From Pempheris klunzingeri (lineage: Eukaryota > Chordata > Actinopteri > Acropomatiformes > Pempheridae), in assembly GCF_042242105.1 (NCBI RefSeq), contig NC_092035.1, forward strand, positions 7,350,477 through 7,414,476: 64,000 nt of DNA, written 5' to 3'. Shown piece after piece: positions 46,581-57,012 of this stretch (position 1 is the first letter of the stretch; each line of letters begins with the position of its first letter). The notes under the pieces are model-generated. The model had not been told where the DNA came from. It saw only the letters and a list, made by a program, of their open reading frames with translations, and did not search any database. A program made the position numbers and the translations under genes.

Positions 46581-46724
46581 ACACCTGTCACACTAGAAGA
46601 AGATCACGGGGCGATTTTGTCATCTTCGTTTGGGAAAACCATCTCAAAAAACAGCACAACATTTTAAAAGTGAAAGATGCTAATCGCATCATGGAATCAC
46701 AAACTAGCTCCAACAAGAAAAAAG

Positions 46725-46990
46725 GAACAAGTGCAACATTTCATATATATTTATATATTTATATTTTCCCCCATGTGCAATAGCCTTTCTATCACCTCAT
46801 TCTTTCACCATACATTATTTTTTTGTATATACTGTACATGCAAACATACATATATTTTATATTTTTTTATTCCCTTTCTTTGTATGTGTGAACTGTATCC
46901 TGTATGTGTGAATCAGAACTGCTGATGACTCGAAATTTCCCCATTGTGGGATAAATAAAGGAATATCTATCTATCTATCTATCTATCTAT
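46725..46990 (+). mobile_element. LINE 3' UTR fragment with (ATCT)n tail
   Basis: Nearly the same as the 3' UTR of the LINE ending at 48592: acaagtgcaac, catgtgcaatagcc, gtatatactgtacatg, ttccccattgtgggataaat. It ends in a run of ATCT units at 46967-46991. The unit III equivalent lacks it, giving an approximate empty site after gctagctccaaca. Confidence 0.8.
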
Positions 46991-47609
46991 TTCTAATTTC
47001 TAGATTATAAACCTACCTGAGAGCTTCGGCACAGAGCACGTTCCCTCAGTGGCTGCAGAACGCTCCTCTTCTTCAAACGTGCTGTCGCTTCAGTCCGCAC
47101 ATCTGCAAGAGGGAGAAAATGGTACAACAATTACACTTCATACAAGTGGTGTTTACAGTCAGCAGCAGCGCTGGAAAGTGGAGAACTGCAGGATGCCGAT
47201 GAATAAAAAGTGAGGAGGATTTGGACGAACCTGAAGACTCTTCCTCTGCTCCTCAGCAGTGAACACCAGCCCACCTGAAGCACGAAAGGGAAAAGAATCA
47301 ATCAATAAGTGATCAGAAGTTACAGCTGTATCACCTTCATGTTGAACAAGGCTGCACACATCTGATGTAGGAAATAAAAAAGTGGATATTTGCACTGATG
47401 ACTTTTCTCTCATTTCATTCTCTTTACATTTACATTGCTGAGATACATTTTGAAACTTGCTGTTAAACTTCAGTAACTAAATACTTGGACATTAATGGTG
47501 ATCACTGACATTTGAATGCAATGTGCTTAAGGAAGCACTGAGTGATCTATTTCTGATCCTAAAGGTGATCATCATCAGAAATCTGCCTACAATTACAGAA
47601 ATAATAATA

Positions 47610-48592
47610 ATTCTCTGACGACTCAGCCATCGTCGGTCTCATCAACAACAGAGACGAGGGGGAGTACAGAGAGCTGAACAAAAACTTTGTGGACTGGTGC
47701 CAGCAGAACTGCCTCCGGATTAATGCCGGAAAAACCAAAGAGCTAGTAGTGGACTTTCGTCGGCACAAAGACCCTCCCTCTCCGGTGAACATCCAGGGAA
47801 CGGACATAGAGATTGTGGACTCTTACAAGTACCTGGGTGTTCACCTCAACAAGAAGCTGGACTGGACTGTTAATACTCAGGCACTCTTCAAGAAAGGCCA
47901 AAGCAGACTCCACCTGCTGCGTAGACTGAGGTCTTTCGGAGTGGCGGAGGGCCTCCTGAGGACTTTCTATGACTCTGTGGTGGCATCAGCCATCTTCTAC
48001 GGTGTGGTCTGCTGGAGCAGCAGCATCACGGCAGCAGAGAAGAAGAGACTGAACAAACTGGTGGACAAAGCCAGCTCTGTCCTGGGCTGCAGCCTCGATC
48101 CTGTGGAGGTGGTGGGTGACAGGAGGATGGTAGCGAAGCTGTCATCGATCATGGACAATGTCTCCCACCCCCTACATGAGACTGTAAGAGCCCTGGAAAG
48201 CTCCATCAGTGACAGGCTTCGCCACCCACGATGCTCCAAAGAAAGGCATCGCAGGTCCTTCCTCCCTGCTGCCATCAGACTTTACAACCAAATCTGCTCC
48301 CAGTAAACCAAAGACCAAGAAAATAGTAACAAGTGCAATATTTCATATATATTTATATATTTTATATTTTCCCCATGTGCAATAGCCTTTCTATCTCACC
48401 TCATTCTATCATTCTTTCACCATACATTATTGTTTGTATATACTGTACATGTAAACATATATATATTTTATATTTTTTATTCCCTTTCTTTGTATGTGTG
48501 AACTGTATCTTGTATGTGTGAATCAGAACTGCTGCTGACTTGAAATTTCCCCATTGTGGGATAAATAAAGGAATATCTTATCTTATAACAGC
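47610..48592 (+). mobile_element. 5'-truncated Rex1/CR1-like LINE, RT C-terminal region and 3' UTR
   Basis: Starts at SDDSAIVGLINN (the RT active-site box) and is open to the stop at 48306: FVDWCQQNCLRINAGKT, YKYLGVHLNKKLDW, LHLLRRLRSFGV, ASAIFYGVVCWSSS, RRSFLPAAIRLYNQ. The 3' UTR ends ttccccattgtgggataaat and an (ATCTT)n tail. Unit I has the uninterrupted target (ggctgttatttctg), so the insertion point is known. An intact C-terminal frame suggests a fairly young copy. Confidence 0.88.
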
Positions 48593-49273
48593 CAGACTGG
48601 ACAGTTGTAGCCAAAACTAGAAACACTGCTGCTATTTAACCGCAAGCAGCTTGGTTATTTAAATGAACATCATCCACCGAGTTACAAACTTGAAATCATA
48701 GTGAGTTTAGTGTTTAGTGTCTGTTGCTGGCTTTTCTTTCCTGGTGTTGATTGTCTGTCACTGTAGCGAAGCTAATCAATAGGCGGTGCTGATTTCCTCT
48801 GATAGTAACGGTGTGAAAATAAAACACGTTCCTTCTCATAATAAGCTACATTTAGTCATCAGTCTGGTGAACTTGGCCGCTGGCTGATTTGTTTATCCGC
48901 CTCAGAAAGCAGTAAAATGTGGCAGCTGTTAGCATGGTTAGCTAGCGTTAGCTAAACAGCTAGCTGTGTGTTGTGTATGTGTCTGTCCGTGCGGCCACTC
49001 AGCCTCAGACTGACCTCATTAACCAAAGCCAGCTCCGCGTCTTCGTGGTGTTTTCCTCGAGTCCTTCTCCACCTTTCCTTTCGTCCTCCAAACATCTTTT
49101 TCGAGCAGAAAAACACTCCAACGATCCGCTCAGGTTCAACGTCACCTGCTCATGACGTCATTTCCTCAACACGAGCACCGTCGCAGCAGGAAAGTTTAGC
49201 AGCAGCTCTGTCGATGTAGAAACTACGGGTGTTAATCATCCACAGCAAAATGGAACACATTTATTTCAGGGAG

Positions 49274-49400
49274 TTAAATGGTAAATGGTCTGTATTTGTC
49301 TCGCGCCTTTCTAGTTACTTCAACTACTCAAAGCGCTTTTACATGAGGGGGGGGGGACGACCCGCTCTACCGCGGACCCTCAGCCGAGTTCATCCCACGG
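49274..49400 (+). repeat. teleost interspersed-repeat-like fragment
   Basis: taaatggtaaatggtctgta, gcgcctttctagt and ctcaaagcgctttta are phrases known from common dispersed fish repeats. A G9-10 run sits at about 49348. No class assigned. Confidence 0.45.
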
Positions 49401-49552
49401 AGCAGGTACAAGTTTGGCTTCACGTGTTTTGCATTTTTGAAGACACAGCGCCCCCTTGTGTCCTGTAGGAGGAACTATAGATAGATAGATAGATATTTAT
49501 TTATTGATCCCTCAGTGGGGAAACTTTGCTGTTACAGCAGCTCAAAGGGACA

Positions 49553-49712
49553 GAAAAATTAAATAGCAGAATATAATAGAATTAGAAAAATTAAATAGCA
49601 GAATATAATAGAATTAGAAAAATTAAATAGCAGAATATAATAGAATTAGAAAAATTATATAGCAGAATATAATAGAATTAGAAAAATTAAATAGCAGAAT
49701 ATAATATAATAT
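49553..49712 (-). repeat. 32-bp minisatellite in LINE 3' UTR
   Basis: About five tandem 32-bp copies of a unit containing aaattaaatagcagaata and taatagaattag, nearly identical to each other. It lies between the RT stop and the ATCT tail. Confidence 0.92.
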
Positions 49713-49856
49713 ATACAGTGGTAAAAACCTATGTACACAAAGAAATGTAATTACAGAGACAAACAACAACAGGGTGAAGTGAAGTGGGGTGAGAATTATT
49801 GTACAGTTTATGTTATAGTAAAGTGCACAGGTGGTGGTGGTGGTTGGTGCAGCAGA

Positions 49857-51218
49857 CTATAATGCAGCATTGTACAGTCTGACTGCAGTCGGGATGAAGG
49901 ACCTGCGGAAGCGCTCCTTCTTACACCTGGGGTGTATCAGTCTGTGACTGAAGGAGCTGCTTAAGGCCCCCACAGTCTGATGCAGAGGGTGGGAGGTGTT
50001 GTCCAAGATGGAGGACAGTTTGGACAAGGTCCTCCTCTCTCCCACCACCTCTATGGGGTCCAGGGGGCAGCCACAGACCGAGCCGGCTCTCTTAATTAGT
50101 CTGTTGAGCCTGTTCTTGTCCCGCTCAGAGCACCCCCCTCCCCAACACACCACTGCATATGAGACCACAGATGCCACCACAGTCTCGAAGAAGGTCCTGA
50201 GGAGTGGTCTGCTCACTCCAAAGGATCCTAGCCTCCTCAGCAGGTATAGTCGACTCTGACCCCTCTTGTAGAGAGAGTCAGTGTTGTCTGTCCAGTCCAG
50301 TTTATTGTTAAGGTGAACACCCAGGTACTTGTATGTCCTCACTCTCTCGATGCCAAGTCCCTGGATGCTCACTGGTGCAGTGATGGAGGGTTTCTTGTGG
50401 AAGTCTTTCGTCTTGCTGGCGTTGACTAGGAGGTTGTTTCGTCCACACCAGCCGACAAAGTCCGTGATGACCGTCCTGTATTCACAGTCGTTCCCCTCTG
50501 ACACACACCCCACGATGGCAGTGTCATCAGAGAACTTCTGGAGGTGACAACTGTCTGTAGCGTACCTGAAGTCTGATGTGTACAGGGTGAAGAGGAAAGG
50601 TGACAGTACCGTTCCCTGGGGGGCCCCTGTGCTGCAAACCACCACATCAGACACACTGTCCTGCAGTCTCACATACTGGGGTCTGTCCGTGAGGTAGTCA
50701 GTGACCCATGCAGCCAGCTGGTCACTGACTCCCGCTCTCTCCATCTTCACCCTGAGCAGTGGAGGTAGGATTGTGTTGAAGGCACTGGAGAAATCAAAGA
50801 AAGTGATCCTCACAGTGCTTCCACTGCCCTCCAGGTGAGACAGGGATCTCTGCAGCAGGTAGATGACAGCGTCATCCACCCCAATTCCAGGCTGATATGC
50901 AAACTGCAGGGGATCCATGTGTGGGCTCACCAGGGGGCGGAGATGGGTTAGGACGATCCTCTCAAGTGCCTTCATCAGGTGAGAGGTTAAGGCCACGGGT
51001 CTGAAGTGGTTGGGCTCCTTGGGGCGCGAGGTCTTAGGAACTGGAACCACACAAGAAGTCTTCCACATGGCAGGAACTTTTTCCAGACTCAGGCTCAGGT
51101 TGAAGATGTAGCAGACCACCTGACAGAGCTGGTCTGCACAGTCCCTGAGGAGTCTGGAGCTGATGCCATCAGGGCCCGTGGCTTTCCTGGCTTTGATCTT
51201 CTTCAGTTGACTTCTCAC
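49857..51218 (-). CDS. LINE reverse transcriptase, open 453-codon frame
   Basis: Non-LTR reverse transcriptase. In order: KARKATGPDGISSRLL (residues 9-24), FRPVALTSHLMKALERIV, LQFAYQPGIGVDDA, TFFDFSSAFNT with the first catalytic D, GAPQGTVLSPFLFTLY, the active site FSDDTAIVGCV (the usual FADD with Ser for Ala), NNLLVNASKTK, TYKYLGVHLNNKLDW, and the C-terminal YLLRRLGSFGV and RRSFIPTAVRLYN. After NASKTKDF the usual VDFRR-like stretch is missing, an in-frame loss of a few residues compared with the copy at 47.7 kb. No upstream ATG suits a full ORF2, so it is a fragment of a longer polyprotein; activity is doubtful. Confidence 0.85.
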   Translation of the reverse strand: MRSQLKKIKARKATGPDGISSRLLRDCADQLCQVVCYIFNLSLSLEKVPAMWKTSCVVPVPKTSRPKEPNHFRPVALTSHLMKALERIVLTHLRPLVSPHMDPLQFAYQPGIGVDDAVIYLLQRSLSHLEGSGSTVRITFFDFSSAFNTILPPLLRVKMERAGVSDQLAAWVTDYLTDRPQYVRLQDSVSDVVVCSTGAPQGTVLSPFLFTLYTSDFRYATDSCHLQKFSDDTAIVGCVSEGNDCEYRTVITDFVGWCGRNNLLVNASKTKDFHKKPSITAPVSIQGLGIERVRTYKYLGVHLNNKLDWTDNTDSLYKRGQSRLYLLRRLGSFGVSRPLLRTFFETVVASVVSYAVVCWGGGCSERDKNRLNRLIKRAGSVCGCPLDPIEVVGERRTLSKLSSILDNTSHPLHQTVGALSSSFSHRLIHPRCKKERFRRSFIPTAVRLYNAAL

Positions 51219-51235
51219 CTGATCAACAGTTGGTG

Positions 51236-51455
51236 TGAAGAGAGGAGGGGGAGAAGGGGGAGGGGGAGGGGAGGGGGAGAGCTGCCAATGAGGTGGTGGG
51301 GGGTGGGGGGGTGGAGGTGAGAGGACCAGAGGTGGTTGTGGAAGTGAGGGGGAGGGTGAGGGCCCCGGAGATGGTGGTGGTGAGGAGCTGGGGGTAGGCT
51401 GGTCTGTGCTCAGGCTGGGGAGGGAGGGGGAGGGGGAGGGGGGGGGGTGGGCCCA
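51236..51455 (+). repeat. G-rich tract (GGGGGA)n on the plus strand
   Basis: Two clusters of G5-G10 runs, at 51240-51275 and 51410-51450. On the LINE strand they encode a proline-rich linker and separate two reading frames. Strong G-quadruplex potential. Confidence 0.8.
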
Positions 51456-51630
51456 TTATCAAATCTGTTGAAAAACAGATTTAGCTTGTTGGCCCAGTCT
51501 CTGTCTCCAGGTTCAGGGTCTCTCCTACTGCTTATCTCCTGCCCTGACATGGATTTGAGACCTCTCCAGACCTCCCTCGTGTTGCTCCGCTGAAGATGAT
51601 CTTCCATTTTCCTCCTGTAGTTGGCCTTGC

Positions 51631-52090
51631 ACTATTTATCACTGTTCCTCTACTCATGTTCTCTTTTTCACTGTTTTGTCTTTTCATCTGTTCTCTCTTT
51701 ATATTATCTCTTTACTTTCCACTTTGGATTTTAATCCCTACAGATTTATTATAGGAGGTATAATGGAGCTCCTTGTGCCACAGGTGCTGTTACCACAACA
51801 CTTTGTGCTCCTGAATTATAAAAACGGACAAAAATTGGTCATTGTCATACACCAAGTCTATGATGGGACAGTCAGGGGCAAGCAGCACTGGGAGTGACCA
51901 CTGACCCTCCTTTTCTCTAAGCTCTAGGCTCAAACTAACTCCGGTGTCGCCTCCAGACTTGTGATGAAGTTCTCACAGTGGACCCTCACCTGCAGACTGA
52001 GGTAGTGGCCTTTCTCAGCACACACTTGCAAAGGAGAGCGGCCCCAGAGGGCAGCGAGCGCACGAGCCAGAGCCCGTCTGCCCTGAGCCA
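51631..52090. other. between two LINE fragments, nothing certain
   Basis: A T-rich part at 51640-51730 and unclassified sequence after it. Some may be diverged LINE sequence upstream of the RT fragment that follows. Confidence 0.3.
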
Positions 52091-52099
52091 CGGCTCTGT

Positions 52100-53075
52100 G
52101 GACAAATCTGGCAGTTTGAGAAGAAACGACACAGTTAGATTACATCCACATGCAAATGACTTCAGACTGTTTATCCATGACTGTGAGCTGTTTCGGTGTT
52201 GGACTACGTCAGCCACTTTTAGTTGCCCATTTCAACCTCTTTGCTTGCTAACTAGTGTTCAGTCTTTAATACCCTGCCAGGAATGACTGGTTTAAACTGG
52301 CGACTTTGTCCACTGCTCGTCTTAGATTTCAGGAGGAGGAAAACAGACATCCAGCCCCTGTTGATTGGTGGGGATTGTGTGCCGAGGGTCTCCAACCACC
52401 GGTTCTTGGGCGTGCACATTGAGGATGACTTGACCTGGAGCGCCAACACCAGAGCCGTCATTAAAAAGGTACAGCGGAGACTCTATTTTCTGAGGATTCT
52501 CAGGAACAACCATCTCTCCCACAAACTGCTGGTGTCTTTTTACCGATGCTCCATAGAAAGCATCCCGTCGTACTGCATCTGCGTGTGGTTTTCCAGCTGC
52601 CGGCAGCAAACAGGAAGGCGCTCCAACGGGTCATCACCATGGCCCAGAAGATCACCGGCCGCCCTCTACCTTCCCTGGAGGAAGTCTACAGCTCCCGCTG
52701 TCCGAGGAAGGCGCGGAAGATCGGCTGGGATGCGACCCACCCCGGCTTTTCACTGTTCCAACTTTTGCCCTCTGGTAGACGTTTTCGGACACTGAAGTAC
52801 GAACAGATTAAAAACAGCTTCTACCCAAGAGCCATAACTAAACACTGCCGGACATTAAATAGAAGTGTGATGCTGCTGGATGTTATTTATATGAAGATGT
52901 TTTTTATTTGTTTTATACTCTGCACTTTGTGCTTTTTTAGATATTATTGTCATTCAGGGTACTTCTTTTATATACTTTAGACTTTTTTATGGCACTTAAA
53001 GTGGATTGCACTTTCAATTTCGTTGTACCTCTATAAACGACGATAAAGACATTCTATTCTATTCTATTCTATTCT
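52100..53075 (+). mobile_element. 5'-truncated, frameshifted LINE of another subfamily with (ATTCT)n tail
   Basis: Diverged active-site area near 52140 (ANDFRLFIHDCELF), then 52283-52630 LDFRRRKTDIQPLLIGG, HRFLGVHIEDDLTW, RRLYFLRILRNNH, YCICVWFSSC. After a frameshift, 52600-52850 NRKALQRVITMAQKIT, YSSRCPRKA, LLPSGRRFRTLK, NSFYPRAI. The 3' end is caatttcgttgtacctctat and ATTCT units at 53053-53077. It resembles the copy at 36.7 kb more than the 47.7 and 49.9 kb copies. Confidence 0.82.
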
Positions 53076-53084
53076 GTTCTAATA

Positions 53085-53638
53085 CAGGTGCATCTAAAAA
53101 AATTAGAATATCGTGAAAAAGTTCATTCATTTCTGTAATTCAATTCAAAAAGTGAAACTCATATACTATATAGATTCATTCCACACAAAATGAAATATTA
53201 TTTTTATTATTATTTGTTGTAATTGTGATGATTGTGGCTTACAGGTCATGAAAACCCCAAAGTCAGGATTAGAATATTACATAAAACCGACTGAAAAAAA
53301 GCCCAGGTTGCTTTGAGAGCGGCCTTCAGCTCGTCTGCATTGTTGGGTCTGGGGTCTCTATTCTCTCACCCCATAGATTCTCTATGGGGTTCAGGTCGGG
53401 GGAGTTTGCTGGCCAATCGATCACAGTAATGCCGTGCTCAATAAACCAGGTTTTGGTAGTTTTGGCAGTGTGGGCAGGTGCCAAGTCCTGCTGCAAGAGG
53501 AACTCGGCATCTCCGTCGAGCTGGTCAGCCGATGGAAGCATGAAGTGCTCTAAAATGTGCTGGTAGACGGCTGCGTTGACTTTGGTCTTGTATAGTATAT
53601 GAGTTTCACTTTTTGAATTGAATGTTTTGAGATGCACC
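53085..53638 (-). mobile_element. Tc1/mariner DD34E remnant, second family (copy 2)
   Basis: The left inverted-repeat end CAGGTGCATCTAAAAAAATT and about 200 bp of inner sequence, absent from copy 1, lead straight into the transposase C-terminus (LLQQDLAPAHT, NPIENLWGERIE) at about 53299. The right end (ctttttgaattgaatg, gttttgagatgcacc) is the same as in copy 1. So this copy lost the C-terminal tail of transposase and kept the far end, while copy 1 did the reverse. Confidence 0.82.
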
Positions 53639-53641
53639 TAC

Positions 53642-53878
53642 CTGTACGTACGTGTCCCCATCTCCATCTTGCGTGGTCAGCAGCTCAGGGGAAACTCCTC
53701 CGACTCTCTTCACCTCTTGCTGTATTTGCCGGTGAAACAGAGTGACTTTGACCCCGGCGGTCGGAGCCACTTGTCCCTGCACAGCTGGGTGCTGCAGTTC
53801 TTCTGCAGGGGGGAGCAGATTTGTGGTGTTGGAGTTTACTGGCACAAAGGGGGCAGCAGACGAGGACTCTCTCTTCAT
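53642..53878 (-). pseudogene. unidentified 79-codon open frame, cut by Tc1 (copy 2)
   Basis: Same protein sequence as 43544-43780 (MKRESSSAAP... to DGDGDTYVQ). Only a silent or flanking change (cgtacg for catacg) is noticed at the Tc1 edge. Conservation here follows from recent duplication and does not by itself show selection. Confidence 0.5.
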
Positions 53879-54497
53879 GAAAACTCAGAAACAGTTACAC
53901 AAGCACCCCCACTTTACTGAAACTAATTAAACATTTGAAATGAGATCACATTTGCCAGCTAGCCTACTGAACGCCCACTATTCAACATCTTTTCAGCTAT
54001 GGGCTATTCAGACTTGATGTCAGGTATACAGCTACAGCCCACTACTTTTCAATTTCATTAAACCCGTTGCAGTGACAAGACATTCATTCATTCATTCCTG
54101 CAACCAGACGTGTCAAACAAGACAACAACATGAGTTCATGCTTATTTTCTATTTCATTGTGTCAGCTTGAAACCATACAGCCATGTAGTGTAGTGAACAG
54201 GAATGAGGATGGAGAATCAAAGCCCAAACAGTCCATGAACCAAGAAATGACACGTCTCCAGTGCACTTCATCTTATTGACCACTAGATGTCCTACTGGAG
54301 CGCGGTGTCATTGAAGCCTCGAGTAATTAACCATTTTTCAATTAAGTGTCGAACTTCAACAAAGCCTCGATCAGCCATCACTATGTCCTCTGTACCTGGA
54401 CTGTACCACCTCACTTCCTGTCTTCAGAGCGTCTCCCCTACTACATAATGGTATGATCCTAATGTGTCCTCCCACGTGATTTGCCGCATGGTGTGTC

Positions 54498-55915
54498 CAT
54501 CACTATAAAAGTCTGAAGGTTTGACTCACCCGGCGCCAGTCGGCTCTTCTCCTTCTGCTGCAAACACCGGGACGCTTTGCTTGGGCTCGTTTTGTGCTTC
54601 ATGCAGTCCTTCGGAGGTCCAGAGGAAGAAAACATCGCGGAGTTGGTTTTGGTATGCAAACAAATGGGTGTTCAGTAGCTAGCTAATTAGCTAACCATGC
54701 TAAGGTGCACAGCTGATACATTTTTCTATATTGGTGGTTTCATTGTGGCCGATGAACCTGTTTGAGAACCAAAGTACCAGATTACTGTTGTAATAAACAC
54801 TGATGGTTCTAATGTTCTGTGTTTGCACTAGAACATCTAGAAGTTCCTCATCAGGCCTCTCAGCTGTTTTCTGTAACTCAGCAGCTGCAGCAGCAGGAGA
54901 GTTAAAGCTCAGGCTCAGTGTCGCAGTGAGTTTGCTGCTAATGACCGGACTGCAGGGTCAATAATCACTGATCAGTTTCACCTTGTGGCTAATCAGTGGC
55001 AACATGCTGGCTAGTGTTAGCATGTAGCATTAGCATGTGGCCTGTTTGGAACGGATTAAATTCATTTAGAGACCAAAAGCTAAGCATCAAATTGGTGGTT
55101 TATTGTGGCTGAGATCAGGTGCAGCTTCATCACATTTCGCCTGTGTTTGCAGGTGAACTTCATCTATAATGTCATTTATTTCCTTTTTACTTTGGTAAAG
55201 AGCTGTAGTTTTATTGTGAAAATCTCTTCCGTTGCAGGTGGCGTGTCCTGAGTCTGGGCTGAAGAACCTGTGACAGGAACAGCTTGTGGTAAAAACGCTC
55301 AACTTTACCTAGAACATCACATTAATGTGTTTAGACAGGAAATGTGAGCTTTTATTTTCTCCCACATCAAACTGATTTCTTCCTGAACTACTTGTTTCCA
55401 GGTAGAAAACACACTAACAGTTAATGTTAATGGCACTAAATGTTGGAATTGGAGCACAAACATTGAAGATTTGTAAATTCTTGCAGTAGATAATTCTCTC
55501 TATTGGTGCTAGTTTGTAAAGGTAGAATCTAAAAGTTTCCAGGTGTCTGGTGGGAAGAGATGAGGAATCAGTAAATCTGAACACAGGATGTTGTCACGTC
55601 ACTTTATTTAAAATGAAGAGAACAAGTTTAACCTTCTGTCTGGTCACACTTTGATCAAAGTAATGGTGTTTTTGTGTCTTCCAGGATGCAGCAGGAGAAC
55701 CTGAGTCAGCCGTGGATCCAAACAGAAGGTCCTGTGGAAAAGTAGCAGACTGTAGTAAGTATTAATGCATTCAACATGACTCCTCTGCAGCATCTTCATG
55801 TATCGGCAAAAGAAAAAAACTTTTTTTTTGTGTGTGTTCCCAGGATGCACCAGGAGAACCTGAATCAACCGTGGATCCAAACAGCACTGATTTCTAAATA
55901 AAGACATGTAAAATG
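54498..55915 (+). other. unit III B-side exon-like series
   Basis: As in unit II: TATA-like ctataaaagtctgaag, block ending ttggttttg|gtatgc, then blocks after ccgttgcag, gtcttccag and gttcccag, the last running into a stop and aataaag. The splice-like signals survive in all copies. Confidence 0.4.
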
Positions 55916-57012
55916 AAGTGCAAGTTGTTGTGTTTACTTTTTTGCTGCTGCAAGAGTTACTAGCTAATTGTCAGAAACTACTTTGAGGTAAAAGTAGACC
56001 AGCACCTCCTCTTCAGTCTTCCTCTGACAGGATCTGCCTCCATGTTCCTGCTGGATGTCCAGTGAGCCAAGCAGCACCTTCACTGTCTTGTATTTTAAAT
56101 AAAAAAAAAAAAAAAATTTAAATCTTGTTTCCTGTTTTCTATTTTGTGATTTTTTTTTTTTTTTTTTTTTTTTTGCCTTGGTTTAACTACACTGAAAAGG
56201 CAAAGCTGTGGATCCACCTATGGTCAGCATTTGTATAGCACCTTTCCATGACCTCATTCACACACTGACCCATGGAGCTGGAACCCCGACCTCCTGATAG
56301 AAGGATGAGCCACAGCTGGCCATTTTATTTTGGAGCAGAATCCTGTGTTTTACTGGTGCTGGATTGAGTGTAATGTGAAATTGTATGTGTAAACATAAGA
56401 CCACTTTAGAAGCAAGTAGAAAATACAAAGCCAAAAGAAACATTGTTTGAGTTTGAAACACTTTAATTTTTTAAAAGTGCATAATGAGCAAAATGGCTGC
56501 ATAAAATCTTACTCCAACTTTGGGAAACACTGGTGGAGATAGACCATCTTGCGCTGTCGCATTTAGAAGATCTTCAGGGGTTTTTATCTTCATTTGGGAA
56601 AACCATCTGGAAAAAACAAACACAAATGAACCTCCAGACACTTTAAAAGTGAAAGATGTTAATCAGGTCATAGAATCACAAGCTAGCTCCAACAATAATT
56701 TATAATATATCAAATAGTAGAAATCAATGATTTAAGTTTTAATTAAAGTTACTAACCATTGTGCTTCTTTCCCAACACATACTGGCAGGAAGACTCTTTC
56801 TCTGCTCCTCAGCAGTGAACACCAGCCCATCTGAAGCATGAAAGGAAAAAGAATCAATCAATAAGTGATCAGAAGTTACAGCTGTATCACCTTCATGTTG
56901 AACAAGGCTGCACACATCTGATGTAGCAACTTGCTGTTAAACTTCAGTAACTATTTGAGACGGCAAATAAAATATTTTGACATTAATGGTGATTACTGAC
57001 ATTTCAATACAA

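Larger units (their letters stand above)
43544..49210 (-). repeat. composite repeat unit II (A end right, B end left)
   Basis: Same arrangement as unit I but inverted: A-end module at 49200-48900 (gaggaaatgacgtcatgag, ggttaatgaggtcagtctga), A-side segments at 48900-48593, 47600-47000 and 46720-46480, core at 46260-46070, and B side at 46060-44280. Two LINE pieces are inserted (46725-46990 and 47610-48592). The LINE present in unit I at 36.7 kb is absent here. Confidence 0.6.
49475..51630 (-). mobile_element. Rex1/CR1-like LINE with open RT frame and repeat-bearing 3' UTR
   Basis: Reads right to left. The linker ORF is at 51607-51410 (EDHLQRSNTREVWRG, LNLFFNRFD, then poly-P). A proline-rich G/C tract follows, then a 453-codon open RT frame ending at 49857. 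Truncated at the 5' end near 51630. The 3' UTR holds a 32-bp minisatellite and ends in ATCT units at 49477-49496. The endonuclease is missing. Confidence 0.88.
53299..56380. repeat. duplicated block, copy 2 (B side of unit III)
   Basis: Direct-orientation counterpart of 43201-46260. It carries the same Tc1 remnant, open frame, TATA-like module and exon-like series, with a few indels and a longer T run at 56149-56175. Confidence 0.85.

Noticed and set aside
52283..52980. Host gene on the plus strand
   Set aside because: Clear LINE RT C-terminal motifs with a frameshift and an ATTCT tail.
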